DNA from: Candidatus Nomurabacteria bacterium
GTDB taxonomy: Bacteria > Patescibacteriota > Saccharimonadia > Saccharimonadales > Saccharimonadaceae
Reading direction: 5' to 3'
Assembly: GCA_031264785.1 (NCBI GenBank)
Contig: JAISDN010000058.1
Coordinates: 1-39,743 of the forward strand
DNA length: 39,743 bases
The notes beneath the pieces were generated by a model, which was not told the DNA's origin, searched no databases, and saw only the letters and a program-made list of their open reading frames with translations. Positions 14,916 to 23,775 of the stretch are shown in pieces. The first letter of the stretch is position 1. Each line of letters begins with the position of its first letter. A program made the position numbers and the translations under genes.

Positions 14916-17900
14916 ATGGCGAAAACCACCAAAAACGGCATCACTGAACGCAAGTATTTTACGCCCCAAAATACTGTGTTGGAAGTGCCGGACTTAGTCG
15001 AACATCAAAAAAAATCGTGGCAGGAATTTGTGGAAACTGGGCTGAATGAGGTTTTTAACGAAATTAACCCGATTGACGATTACACTGGCGAAAAATTATC
15101 AATGAGTTTCAAATCTTATGAATTTGAAGATCCCAAGGAGACTGAGGCGGAGGCTCGTGACAACAACACCAGCTTTTTGGCGCCGCTGTATACTATGGTG
15201 GAGCTGACCAACAAAACCACCGGCGAAGTTAGCGAAGAGCGGATTTATATGGGCGATTTTCCGTGGATGACGGAGCGTGGCACTTTTATTATTAACGGCG
15301 TGGAGCGGGTGATTATTAGCCAGCTGATTCGTTCGTCGGGTGTGGTTTTTTCGGCGCGGCGCGAGGCTGACGATCGGAATTATTACGGCGCAAAAATCAT
15401 TCCGACGCGTGGGGCTTGGCTGGAGTTTGAAACTTCTTTTAACGCCAAAAACAAGGCCAACAACGGCGTGATTTATGTTAAAGTCGACCGCAAGCGTAAA
15501 ATTCCGGCCACGGCACTTTTGAAAACTTTTGGTTATACTATTGCGGCGATTCGCGAAGCTTTTAAAGACGTCGACACTGGCGAGGTGAAATTTATTGAGC
15601 AAACGCTTGGTAAGGACAAAGCTTCCAGCACCGGCGAGGCCATTAAGGAAGTTTTTCGGGCGATTCGGCCCGGCGATCAGGCTTCGGTGGACGACGCCAA
15701 AAAGATGATCGAGCGGATGTTTTTCGATTTTCGGCGCTTTGATTTGGGCCGAGTGGGGCGATATAAATTTAATCAGCGTTTGGGGCAGGATCTGGACGAC
15801 AAACAGCGCCAAAATCGGGTGTTTCGGCCTGAAGATTTAGTGGCGGTGTTGGCAGAGATTATTCGTTTGAATAATAGTCAAGGAGCGGCTGATGACATTG
15901 ACGCGATGTATAATCGCCGGATTAAACTGGTTGGCGAATTGGTGGAACATCAATATCGGATTGGTTTGGCGCGGCTGGACAAAAATATTCGCGACCGAAT
16001 GAGTATGGTAGAAATGGCTACTGTGACGCCCAAAACCCTGATTAATGCGCGGCCGGTAACGGCGGCGGTGCGAGAGTTTTTTGCGACTTCGCAGCTTAGC
16101 CAATTTATGGATCAGGCTAATCCGCTGTCGGAGCTGGCTCACAAACGGCGCCTGACGACCACTGGTCCGGGCGGTTTGACCCGCGAACGGGCTGGTTTTG
16201 AGGTTCGCGACGTGCACCCGACGCATTATTCTCGAGTTTGTATTATTGAAACGCCGGAAGGCCAGAATGTCGGTTTGGTGTTGAACTTGGCGACTTATGC
16301 CAGAATTAACGAATATGGTTTTGCGGAAGCGCCGTATGTCAAGGTGGAAAAGGGCAAAGTCACTGGTGAAGTGGTTTATTTGGATGCTGCGCAGGAAGAA
16401 AAGGAAGTTATTGCGGAGGCCGGCACGGCGGTCAACGAGGCCACCGGCAAGTTTGTTGAAAAACGGGTTTCGGCGCGGCGTTTTATGCGGCCGGAAACGG
16501 TGGACGCTGGTGAAGTCACAATGATGGATGCCAGCCGAATGCAGTTGATTGGTTCGACGGCGGCGCTGATTCCGTTTATTGACAAAAACCGGATCGACCG
16601 CAACTTGACTGGCGCCAATATGCAACGGCAGGCCGTGCCGCTGATTAACCCCAAATCGCCGATTGTGGGCACGGGGATTGAATATGATATTGCCAAAAAT
16701 ACTTCGCAGCTGATTTGTGCGCGGGCCGCCGGTGAGGTGGTTAAGGCCGAAGCCGACGAAGTTCAGATTAAATATGGGCCGAAAGAGGTGATTTCTTATT
16801 ATCCAGAGCATTTTGTGAAGTCTAATGAGGATCGTTCGTTTAACTCTCGCGTGGTGGTGAGCCGCGGCGACAAAGTCAAAAAAGGTCAGCCGATTATTGA
16901 AGGCGCTTCGGTGGCGGACGGCGAGCTGGCGATTGGCCGCGACCTGATCGTGGCTTATATGCCTTGGAAGGGCTACAATATGGACGACGGAATTGTGATT
17001 TCTAGGCGCCTAGTGGAGGACGACGAACTGACTAATATTAATATTAGTAGTTCGATGGTGGAAGTGCGCGACACCAAATTGGGGCCGGAAATTGTGACTC
17101 GCGACATCCCGAACGCTCGCGAAGAGGCGATGCGCCATCTGGACGACGAAGGTATTGTGCGGATTGGTGCGGAAGTTAAGCCGGGCGATATTTTGGTTGG
17201 TAAAATTACTCCTAAAGGCGAGCAAGAGCTGAGTTCGGAAGAGCGGCTGCTGCGGGCGATTTTTGGCGAAAAAGCCAAAGATGTGCGCGACACCAGCCAT
17301 CGAGTTGGCAATGCGGCCGGCGGTAAAATTGTTGGCGTCAAGATTTTTAGCAAACAAAACGGCCACGAAATGAAGTCTGGCGTGATTAAGCAAATTGAAA
17401 TTTTTATTGCCGAGACGCGCAAGATTCAGGTTGGTGACAAGCTGGCCGGTCGTTATGGTAACAAAGGCGTGGTGGCGCGAGTGCTGCCGGTGGAAGATAT
17501 GCCATATTTGGCGGACGGCACACCGGTGGATGTCGTGCTGAACCCGATGGGCGTGCCGAGTCGTATGAATTTGGGGCAGCTGTTTGAGACCCATTTGGGA
17601 ATGGCCGCGCGCTTGCTTGGTTATAAACTGGCTACGCCGCCGTTTGACGACGCGCCGGCTGAGAAGATTTCTGAAGAATTAGTTAAAGCTGGCTTGCCGG
17701 CCGATGGTAAAGTGCAGCTGTTTGACGGCCGCACCGGCGAACCGTTCCAAGAAAAAGTTACGGTTGGAAATATGTATATCATCAAATTGCACCATATGGT
17801 GGCGGACAAAATTCACGCCCGTTCCACCGGGCCGTATACAATGGTGACGCAGCAGCCTCTAGGCGGTAAAGCCCAAAACGGCGGTCAGCGATTCGGCGAA

Positions 17901-18398
17901 ATGGAGGTTTGGGCGCTGGAGGCTTATGGCGCGGCCTCGACTCTGCAGGAAATGATCACCATCAAATCCGACGATGTGGTCGGCCGCAGTTGGGCTTACG
18001 AATCGATTATTAAGGACGAGCAAATTCAAGGGCCAAAAATTCCGGAAGGTTTTAACGTTTTGGTGAAAGAATTGCAAGGTTTGGGCCTGCGGGTCGACCT
18101 GATTTCTGACAATGAAACTATTGAAGCTGAGGAAATTTTGACCACCAAAGGCGAAACGGTTTCTGAGAATGACGACGAGCCGGATGTCAGCGTGATTGAC
18201 GAAAATATCGAGGCGGAAATTGCCGACGAATTTGAGGACGAGTTGGAGGACAATCTGGAAGACGAAGTTGAAGAAGATTTAGACGAAGAAATCGAGGATG
18301 AAGATTTGGCGGTGGTCGAGGACGATCTTGACGAAGACGTCGAAGACGAGGAGTTTGAAGAAGCAAATGTAGAAGACGATGGAAAGGAGGTCGCATAA
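14916..18398 (+). CDS. rpoB: RNA polymerase beta subunit
   Basis: 1160 residues. Recognised by 'SQLSQFMDQANPLSEL', 'GPGGLTRERAGFEVRDVHPT', 'VCIIETPEGQNVGL', 'VAYMPWKGYNMDDGIVIS', 'DKLAGRYGNKGVVARVLP' and 'GKAQNGGQRFGEMEVWALEAYGA'. Two purine-rich Shine-Dalgarno-like tracts precede the ATG. The last ~90 residues, after the normal beta C-terminus ('LRVDLISDNETIE'), form an almost purely acidic Glu/Asp tail. The rifampicin-site cluster differs from E. coli at several positions ('AHKRRLTTTGPGG'). The stop overlaps the rpoC start (TAATG). Confidence 0.98.
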   Translation: MAKTTKNGITERKYFTPQNTVLEVPDLVEHQKKSWQEFVETGLNEVFNEINPIDDYTGEKLSMSFKSYEFEDPKETEAEARDNNTSFLAPLYTMVELTNKTTGEVSEERIYMGDFPWMTERGTFIINGVERVIISQLIRSSGVVFSARREADDRNYYGAKIIPTRGAWLEFETSFNAKNKANNGVIYVKVDRKRKIPATALLKTFGYTIAAIREAFKDVDTGEVKFIEQTLGKDKASSTGEAIKEVFRAIRPGDQASVDDAKKMIERMFFDFRRFDLGRVGRYKFNQRLGQDLDDKQRQNRVFRPEDLVAVLAEIIRLNNSQGAADDIDAMYNRRIKLVGELVEHQYRIGLARLDKNIRDRMSMVEMATVTPKTLINARPVTAAVREFFATSQLSQFMDQANPLSELAHKRRLTTTGPGGLTRERAGFEVRDVHPTHYSRVCIIETPEGQNVGLVLNLATYARINEYGFAEAPYVKVEKGKVTGEVVYLDAAQEEKEVIAEAGTAVNEATGKFVEKRVSARRFMRPETVDAGEVTMMDASRMQLIGSTAALIPFIDKNRIDRNLTGANMQRQAVPLINPKSPIVGTGIEYDIAKNTSQLICARAAGEVVKAEADEVQIKYGPKEVISYYPEHFVKSNEDRSFNSRVVVSRGDKVKKGQPIIEGASVADGELAIGRDLIVAYMPWKGYNMDDGIVISRRLVEDDELTNINISSSMVEVRDTKLGPEIVTRDIPNAREEAMRHLDDEGIVRIGAEVKPGDILVGKITPKGEQELSSEERLLRAIFGEKAKDVRDTSHRVGNAAGGKIVGVKIFSKQNGHEMKSGVIKQIEIFIAETRKIQVGDKLAGRYGNKGVVARVLPVEDMPYLADGTPVDVVLNPMGVPSRMNLGQLFETHLGMAARLLGYKLATPPFDDAPAEKISEELVKAGLPADGKVQLFDGRTGEPFQEKVTVGNMYIIKLHHMVADKIHARSTGPYTMVTQQPLGGKAQNGGQRFGEMEVWALEAYGAASTLQEMITIKSDDVVGRSWAYESIIKDEQIQGPKIPEGFNVLVKELQGLGLRVDLISDNETIEAEEILTTKGETVSENDDEPDVSVIDENIEAEIADEFEDELEDNLEDEVEEDLDEEIEDEDLAVVEDDLDEDVEDEEFEEANVEDDGKEVA

Positions 18399-21300
18399 TG
18401 GCTTATTATCCAACTAAAGATTCTGGTCGAGATATTGCCAGTTTTGACGCGGTGCGCTTAAGCGTGGCCAGCGAAGATGATGTTTTGAATTGGAGCTACG
18501 GCGAAGTTTTGAAGCCGGAAACTATCAATTATCGCACTCAAAAACCGGAGCGGGACGGCTTGTTCTGCGAACGGATTTTTGGGCCGACCAAAGATATCAA
18601 TCCGAATGACAATAAACATCGCGGCATTCGCTCGCGTGAAGCGGCTGTCGACAAAAACGGCGAACTAGTCACTAAAGCGGCGGCTCGTCGCGAACGGATG
18701 GGGCACATTAAGTTGTCCACGCCAGTGGCGCACATTTGGTTTATGCGCAACACGCCTAGCCCGCTGTCGCTGCTGCTCGGCCTGACCAACAAGCAGCTGG
18801 AACGCGTGGCTTATTTTGCTAGCTATGTGATTTTGGAAGTCGACGAGGAAAAACGCGACCAGCTTTTGGCCGACAACGAAGCCGAATATGAGGCCGGCAA
18901 AACCGCCATCAAAATGCGTTACGAAAAAGCTGCTGGCGACAAAGATGTCGACGTCACCAAACTGAGCGAACAGATGAGCAAGGAGCTGGACGACATTACC
19001 GAAAAATATGACGAAGTGAAGACTATTCTGGGTGGTTTTATCAAAGGCTCGCTGCTGACTGAAAATGAGTATTTCAACTTGCCGGAAGGCTATGAGGATT
19101 TACTGAAAGTCGGTATGGGCGGCGAAGCGCTTTATAAAATGCTGGAAGAAGTCAATCTGGAAGAGCTGATTATGGAGCTGGCCGAAGACGCCGAAAGCCG
19201 CAAAGGTCAGTCCAAGAAAAAAGTTCAAAAGCGCCTGAAGATTTTGGAAGGTATGAATTCGGCCGGCATTTCTCCGCTGTCGATGTGTATGACAATTGTG
19301 CCGGTGATTCCGCCAGATCTGCGGCCGATGGTGCAGCTGTCCGGCGACCGTTTTGCGACGTCCGACCTGAACGATTTGTATCGGCGAGTCATCAACCGCA
19401 ATAATCGCCTGAAAAAACTGGCCGAACTAAACGCGCCGGAAGTCATTCAGCGCAACGAAAAACGGATGCTGCAAGAAGCGGTTGACGCGCTGTTGGATAA
19501 TTCGATGGTGCGGGGCAATCGCGTGGCTAATTCCACTAATAATCGCCGCCGTCTGAAATCGCTCAGTGATTTATTGAAGGGCAAGCAAGGCCGTTTTCGC
19601 CAAAACTTGCTCGGTAAGCGCGTTGATTATTCCGGCCGCTCGGTGATTGTGCCCGGTCCGGAGCTGAAAATCGAGCAGTGCGGTTTGCCAAAGAAAATGA
19701 CGATGGAGCTGTTTCGGCCGTTTGTGGTTAGTAAGCTTCTCGAATGGGAACAGGCTCACAACATCAAATCGGCGCAGCGTCTGATTGACGCCGGCGACGC
19801 CATTGTGTGGGATGCGCTGGACGAAGCCATTCGCGGCAAATATGTGCTGTTGAATCGCGCGCCGACTTTGCACCGTTTGGGTATTCAGGCTTTCCAGCCC
19901 AAGCTGATTGAAGGCTCGGCCATTCAGTTGCACCCACTGGTGACGACTGGATTTAACGCCGACTTTGACGGCGACCAAATGGCGGTTCACCTGCCATTGT
20001 CGGCTGAAGCTCAGGCTGAGGCGCGCGACCTAATGAGCGCCACCAATAACTTGTTGAAGCCATCTGACGGCGCGCCGGTGCTGTCGATTTCCCAAGATAT
20101 TATTTTGGGAGCTTACTATTTGACTTACGAAAAACCGTCGGTCCAAACCGACCAGCCGAAAATCTTTGCTTCCATTGGCGAAGCCCAAATGGCCAAAGAC
20201 GGCGGCATCATTAAATATCAAACGCCCATCAAAACCAAAGTCGGTGACGAAATTGTCATCACCACGCTAGGGCGCTTGAAATTTAACGAAGTTTTGCCGA
20301 ACGATTTTCCGTTTGTCAACCAAACTATGGGTAAAAAAGTTTTGAACAAAGTTATGGCCCGGATTTTTGCTGATTACGGCGCAAATGTTACCGCCAAAGT
20401 GGCCGACGACGTCAAAGAATTGACGCTAGAGCACGCCACGCGCTCGGCGGTTTCCACCGGTATGCACGACTATTTCGACATCGACGGGCTGGACCACATC
20501 GTCAAAGAAGGCGAAGTTCGCGTGGCCAAGATTTCCGAACAGGCCGAAATGGGCAATATGACCGAATACGAACGCTATCGCCGCACTGTTGACACTTGGA
20601 TGAAAGTCGACGACGACGTCAAAGATCTGCTGCAAGAGCAGCTTCAAAAAACCGACACCGCCATTTCCATTATGACCAATTCTGGGGCGCGTGGTAGTTT
20701 GTCCAACATTAAATGGGCCACTGGTATGATCGGCGTAACGGTCGACGCGTTTGGTCACGAATCGGAAGTGCCGGTCAAAAACTCGTTTAAGCGCGGCCTA
20801 ACTCCGCTGGAATCTTTCCTTTACACCCGTTCCACCCGCAAAGGCTCCATCGACACCGCTTTGAAGACGGCAGACTCTGGCTATCTGACGCGGCGTTTAG
20901 TCGACGTGGCGCAGGACGTTTTCACAGTTGACGACGTGCCGGGCGACGATCCGGGCTTTATGATCGGCCGCGACGAGACCGCCGAAACGATGATTGAGTT
21001 TGGTGATCGCCTGTATGGTCGTTATACCGCCGAGCCGATTATTGATGGCAATGGCCAAGAGCTAATCGGCGACCACGATCTGATTACCCGCGAAATTGCC
21101 GACAAAATCCAAAACGACGAATCGATTGAAGCTGTCAAAATTATGTCAATCCTGTCCACTAAACAGCTGCACGGCATTCCGCAGCGCAGTTATGGCATCG
21201 ATATGGCGACGGGCTATCTGGTGGCCGAACACGAACCGGTCGGCGTGATTGCCGCCCAGTCGGTCGGCGAGCCGGGCACACAGCTGACGCTGAAAACTTT

Positions 21301-22294
21301 CCACTCCGGTGGTGAGGCTGGCGGCGGCGGCGACATCACGCAAGGTTTGCCGCGCGTCGAGGAGCTTTTGGAAGCTCGCAAACCGAAAGGCGAAGCGACT
21401 TTGAGCGAAATTTCTGGCACCCTAAAAATTACCGAAGATAAAGAAAGTAAAAAATTCACCGTCAAAGTTACGCCCAGCAAAGCTGCCGAAGAGCGCGTCA
21501 AAATTGGCGAATACGAAGTCGTGGTGGAGCACGGCGCGGAAGTTCTGGCTGGCGATGTGCTGGCTCAGGCCAAAGGTAAAGCGCCGCTAGTTGCACCATT
21601 TGACGGCAAAGTCAAAGTTCTCAAAAACGACATCGTTGTCAAATCGCTAGACAAAGCCAATCCGGTGGATTATGAAATTTCCGAATCCAAAATGCTGCGC
21701 GACAAATTGGGCAAATTTATCCTGCACGACGGCGAAGAAATCACTTCGGGCGACCGTCTGAGCATTGGTTCAATCGACCCGCACAAACTGATGGAGCTGA
21801 GGGGCGTCGAAGCTACTCAGCGCTACATCATCAACGACGTGCTGCGGATTTACGCCGCGCAAGGCCAAAATATCGCCGACAAGCACCTCGAGATCATCGT
21901 TCGCCAGATGTTCAGCCGCGTCCAAATCGAAGAATCCGGCGACAGTCCGTTCGTGGCTGGCGACATTATGTCGCGCGCCCAAGTCGTCGACGAAAACGAA
22001 AAGCTGATTGCCGGTGGCAATAAACCAGCCGTCTATACGCAGCTATTGCTTGGCATCACCAAAGTTTCAATCTACTCCGACAGCTTCCTGTCCGCCGCCT
22101 CCTTCCAAGACACCACCCGAGTCCTAATCGGCGCCGCCATCAGCGGCAAAGTCGACCACCTAAAAGGCCTCAAAGAAAACGTCATCATCGGCCGCAAAAT
22201 CCCCGTCGGCACCGGTATCCTATCCGAAGAAGACTTCTACGAATCCGAATTTCAAGGCGACTCAATAGACGAATTCCCTGAAGCGCAGATATAA
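18398..22294 (+). CDS. rpoC: RNA polymerase beta' subunit lacking both zinc sites
   Basis: 1298 residues. The catalytic motif 'NADFDGDQMAVH' is intact, as are the trigger loop start ('GEPGTQLTLKTFHSGG'), the bridge-helix region ('GSIDTALKTADSGYLTRRLVD') and 'RRERMGHIKLSTPVAHIWF'. The four N-terminal zinc-ribbon cysteines are replaced: in an ungapped alignment to the E. coli segment they are P69, D71, V84 and N87. The second zinc site is also gone: V847, T921, P928 and S931 take the Cys positions, while flanking 'YG' and 'GVIAAQSVGEPGTQ' remain. AAGGAGG lies inside the rpoB end and the genes overlap by one base. Confidence 0.98.
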   Translation: MAYYPTKDSGRDIASFDAVRLSVASEDDVLNWSYGEVLKPETINYRTQKPERDGLFCERIFGPTKDINPNDNKHRGIRSREAAVDKNGELVTKAAARRERMGHIKLSTPVAHIWFMRNTPSPLSLLLGLTNKQLERVAYFASYVILEVDEEKRDQLLADNEAEYEAGKTAIKMRYEKAAGDKDVDVTKLSEQMSKELDDITEKYDEVKTILGGFIKGSLLTENEYFNLPEGYEDLLKVGMGGEALYKMLEEVNLEELIMELAEDAESRKGQSKKKVQKRLKILEGMNSAGISPLSMCMTIVPVIPPDLRPMVQLSGDRFATSDLNDLYRRVINRNNRLKKLAELNAPEVIQRNEKRMLQEAVDALLDNSMVRGNRVANSTNNRRRLKSLSDLLKGKQGRFRQNLLGKRVDYSGRSVIVPGPELKIEQCGLPKKMTMELFRPFVVSKLLEWEQAHNIKSAQRLIDAGDAIVWDALDEAIRGKYVLLNRAPTLHRLGIQAFQPKLIEGSAIQLHPLVTTGFNADFDGDQMAVHLPLSAEAQAEARDLMSATNNLLKPSDGAPVLSISQDIILGAYYLTYEKPSVQTDQPKIFASIGEAQMAKDGGIIKYQTPIKTKVGDEIVITTLGRLKFNEVLPNDFPFVNQTMGKKVLNKVMARIFADYGANVTAKVADDVKELTLEHATRSAVSTGMHDYFDIDGLDHIVKEGEVRVAKISEQAEMGNMTEYERYRRTVDTWMKVDDDVKDLLQEQLQKTDTAISIMTNSGARGSLSNIKWATGMIGVTVDAFGHESEVPVKNSFKRGLTPLESFLYTRSTRKGSIDTALKTADSGYLTRRLVDVAQDVFTVDDVPGDDPGFMIGRDETAETMIEFGDRLYGRYTAEPIIDGNGQELIGDHDLITREIADKIQNDESIEAVKIMSILSTKQLHGIPQRSYGIDMATGYLVAEHEPVGVIAAQSVGEPGTQLTLKTFHSGGEAGGGGDITQGLPRVEELLEARKPKGEATLSEISGTLKITEDKESKKFTVKVTPSKAAEERVKIGEYEVVVEHGAEVLAGDVLAQAKGKAPLVAPFDGKVKVLKNDIVVKSLDKANPVDYEISESKMLRDKLGKFILHDGEEITSGDRLSIGSIDPHKLMELRGVEATQRYIINDVLRIYAAQGQNIADKHLEIIVRQMFSRVQIEESGDSPFVAGDIMSRAQVVDENEKLIAGGNKPAVYTQLLLGITKVSIYSDSFLSAASFQDTTRVLIGAAISGKVDHLKGLKENVIIGRKIPVGTGILSEEDFYESEFQGDSIDEFPEAQI

Positions 22295-22304
22295 AAACCC
22301 GCAA

Positions 22305-22394
22305 CTGGATTCCGAGTCAATACCGAATCAGGTCCGGCTGATGTTGTCCGGAATGACAAACACCCGTCATTCCGGCCCTCGAGCCGGAATCCAG
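22305..22394. repeat. Pair of REP-like repeats after rpoC
   Basis: A CTGGATTCCG...CCGGAATGAC copy (22305-22357, with an enlarged centre) is followed by an opposite GTCATTCCGG...CCGGAATCCAG copy (22366-22394). Together they could fold as a large hairpin at the end of the rpoBC transcript. No T-tract terminator is visible. Confidence 0.8.
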
Positions 22395-22401
22395 AAAAGG
22401 T

Positions 22402-22710
22402 TTAGCGTCGTTTGGGACGGGCCTGTCCTTTCCCGTCAATAATATCATCCAGATGCCGCAAAAACTCGTCCGGCGTGTAAGGCTTGAGCTTACCAGCTTT
22501 ATAATCACGATCGGCTTCATCACTAGCTTTAAGCAGTTCCGCGATATATTCCTCCGAATAATCGTCATCATAAACCACCTTGTCGCCCTTCGCAAAGCGG
22601 CGCAAGGCGTTGTTTATCACATCACTCAAACTCAGGCCCAGCTGCTCGGCGCGGGCCTGAGCGGCTTGCTTGATATTTTTGTTAGTGCGAATAGTAATTG
22701 TAGCGTCCAT
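22402..22710 (-). CDS. RelB/DinJ-like antitoxin without an adjacent toxin
   Basis: 102 residues. The N-terminal ribbon-helix-helix 'ATITIRTNKNIKQAAQARAEQLGLSLSDVINNALRRF' matches RelB/DinJ antitoxins, which bind DNA as dimers and wrap a RelE/YafQ-type toxin with the C-terminal part. No toxin ORF lies on either side: rpoC ends just downstream. The C-terminus is basic ('GKGQARPKRR'). A TTGACA-17-TATACT promoter (22745-22717, minus) places the -10 6 nt before the ATG. Two identical 12-bp repeats flank the -35, suggesting self-repression. It could also act as a stand-alone regulator. Confidence 0.82.
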   Translation of the reverse strand: MDATITIRTNKNIKQAAQARAEQLGLSLSDVINNALRRFAKGDKVVYDDDYSEEYIAELLKASDEADRDYKAGKLKPYTPDEFLRHLDDIIDGKGQARPKRR

Positions 22711-22716
22711 ACCCCT

Positions 22717-22745
22717 AGTATAGCAAACTGTTATTACATTGTCAA
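22717..22745 (-). promoter_or_regulatory. RelB-like gene promoter
   Basis: TTGACA (22745-22740), 17 nt, TATACT (22722-22717), then AGGGGT and the ATG. Confidence 0.88.
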
Positions 22746-22762
22746 TACTTTGTTATTACATT
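22729..22762. promoter_or_regulatory. Two direct 12-bp operator repeats
   Basis: TGTTATTACATT occurs at 22729-22740 and 22751-22762, a 22-bp period (two helical turns), on either side of the -35. This is a good candidate for ribbon-helix-helix autoregulation. Confidence 0.75.
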
Positions 22763-22765
22763 ATA

Positions 22766-22774
22766 TTTTCCACA
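22766..22774. promoter_or_regulatory. TTTTCCACA box upstream of the 22942 gene
   Basis: It lies 17 nt upstream of the -35 at 22792. Confidence 0.5.
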
Positions 22775-22791
22775 AAGCACTACAAAAACCC

Positions 22792-22820
22792 TTGTCTTTC
22801 CAAATTCACTTTGCTATAAT
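22792..22820 (+). promoter_or_regulatory. Promoter of the first envelope-cluster gene
   Basis: TTGTCT (22792-22797), 17 nt, TATAAT (22815-22820) with TGC upstream. The leader of about 115 nt contains a GGGC-GGAA-GCCC hairpin (22835-22846). Confidence 0.82.
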
Positions 22821-22941
22821 GGTTATGTCAAAGGGGGCGGAAGCCCAGTGTGGTTGGCAAATAAAAAATGCGAGAACAATATTTAGTGGTTGGAAATGAG
22901 GTTTTGGCTTAGTTTCTGGCGAAAAAAGTGGAGAAAATAAA

Positions 22942-23733
22942 ATGGTAGGCACAAAAAATCCATTTAAAGGGTTAAATAAAGACAACAAATCGGGCGCTTT
23001 TGATATTAACGAAATTATTGAGACTGAAAAACAGCCAGAGGCTCCGACTGAGGAAGTTTCAAATCCGGTCGAGACAGAGGTTCCCGATCAACCGGCTGAA
23101 GAGGATTCGGCGGAAGCGCCAATCGAAGAGAATTATCGAACTCCGGATGAAACGGCGGCAGAAACTGCTCAAAAACCGGCGTTTGTGGACAGTATTTCAA
23201 CGCCAATGATTGAAAATAATAGCGGCGCGGAAGACCTCGATGAGCCAGAGCCAGAACCAGAACCTGCAGAACCGGAAGACGAGCCGGAAGCTGAAGAACC
23301 AGCTGACCTTTCCGAAGGCATTGTGCTTAATAACAAACCGCGCAAATTTGGCAAAAAGGGCATTGTTGCGGCGATTTCCGGTGGTGCAGTGGCGGTGTTG
23401 GCCGTGGTATTTTTGGTTAGCGGCGTTTTCAAGACCGATTTGCCGATCGACGACCAAACGGCCGAAAACGGCATTACTGACGTGACCAATAATAATAGCA
23501 AGTCGGGGCTGGACGACATTACTGAGGACGATCCGCTGGATTATGCGCAGGAAGAGGCCGATGTGGCGGCGGACGACGTCAATGGCAAAGGCTCAGGCGT
23601 TTCGGAAGTGTCTACGCCGGATAATGAGCCGAGTGGCGTGGCCGGCGACACCGACGATCCAGATTATTTAGCCCAGACTAGCGCCGATTCGAGCGATGTT
23701 GATAACGCGCCGATCACTGGCTATGGATTTTAA
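22942..23733 (+). CDS. Single-pass membrane protein with acidic tails, unknown function
   Basis: 263 residues, family not recognised. Residues about 25-130 are disordered and rich in Glu, Pro and Asp, including a run of PE repeats. A basic patch 'NKPRKFGKKG' precedes one membrane helix ('IVAAISGGAVAVLAVVFLVSGVF', about residues 142-164), so the long acidic N-terminus should be cytoplasmic. The outer ~100 residues are again acidic and low in complexity. The next gene has the same architecture. It is the first gene of the cluster leading to the FtsA-like protein, MltG and LysM-CHAP, so an envelope or division role is plausible. Confidence 0.75.
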   Translation: MVGTKNPFKGLNKDNKSGAFDINEIIETEKQPEAPTEEVSNPVETEVPDQPAEEDSAEAPIEENYRTPDETAAETAQKPAFVDSISTPMIENNSGAEDLDEPEPEPEPAEPEDEPEAEEPADLSEGIVLNNKPRKFGKKGIVAAISGGAVAVLAVVFLVSGVFKTDLPIDDQTAENGITDVTNNNSKSGLDDITEDDPLDYAQEEADVAADDVNGKGSGVSEVSTPDNEPSGVAGDTDDPDYLAQTSADSSDVDNAPITGYGF

Positions 23734-23775
23734 TTTAATGAGTGGTATAATAAACATAAGCTAAAAGGGGACGAA

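Noticed and set aside
22825..22899. 24-codon ORF starting 4 nt after a -10 box
   Set aside because: The ATG would be too close to or upstream of the start site, and no ribosome-binding site exists; left as leader sequence.
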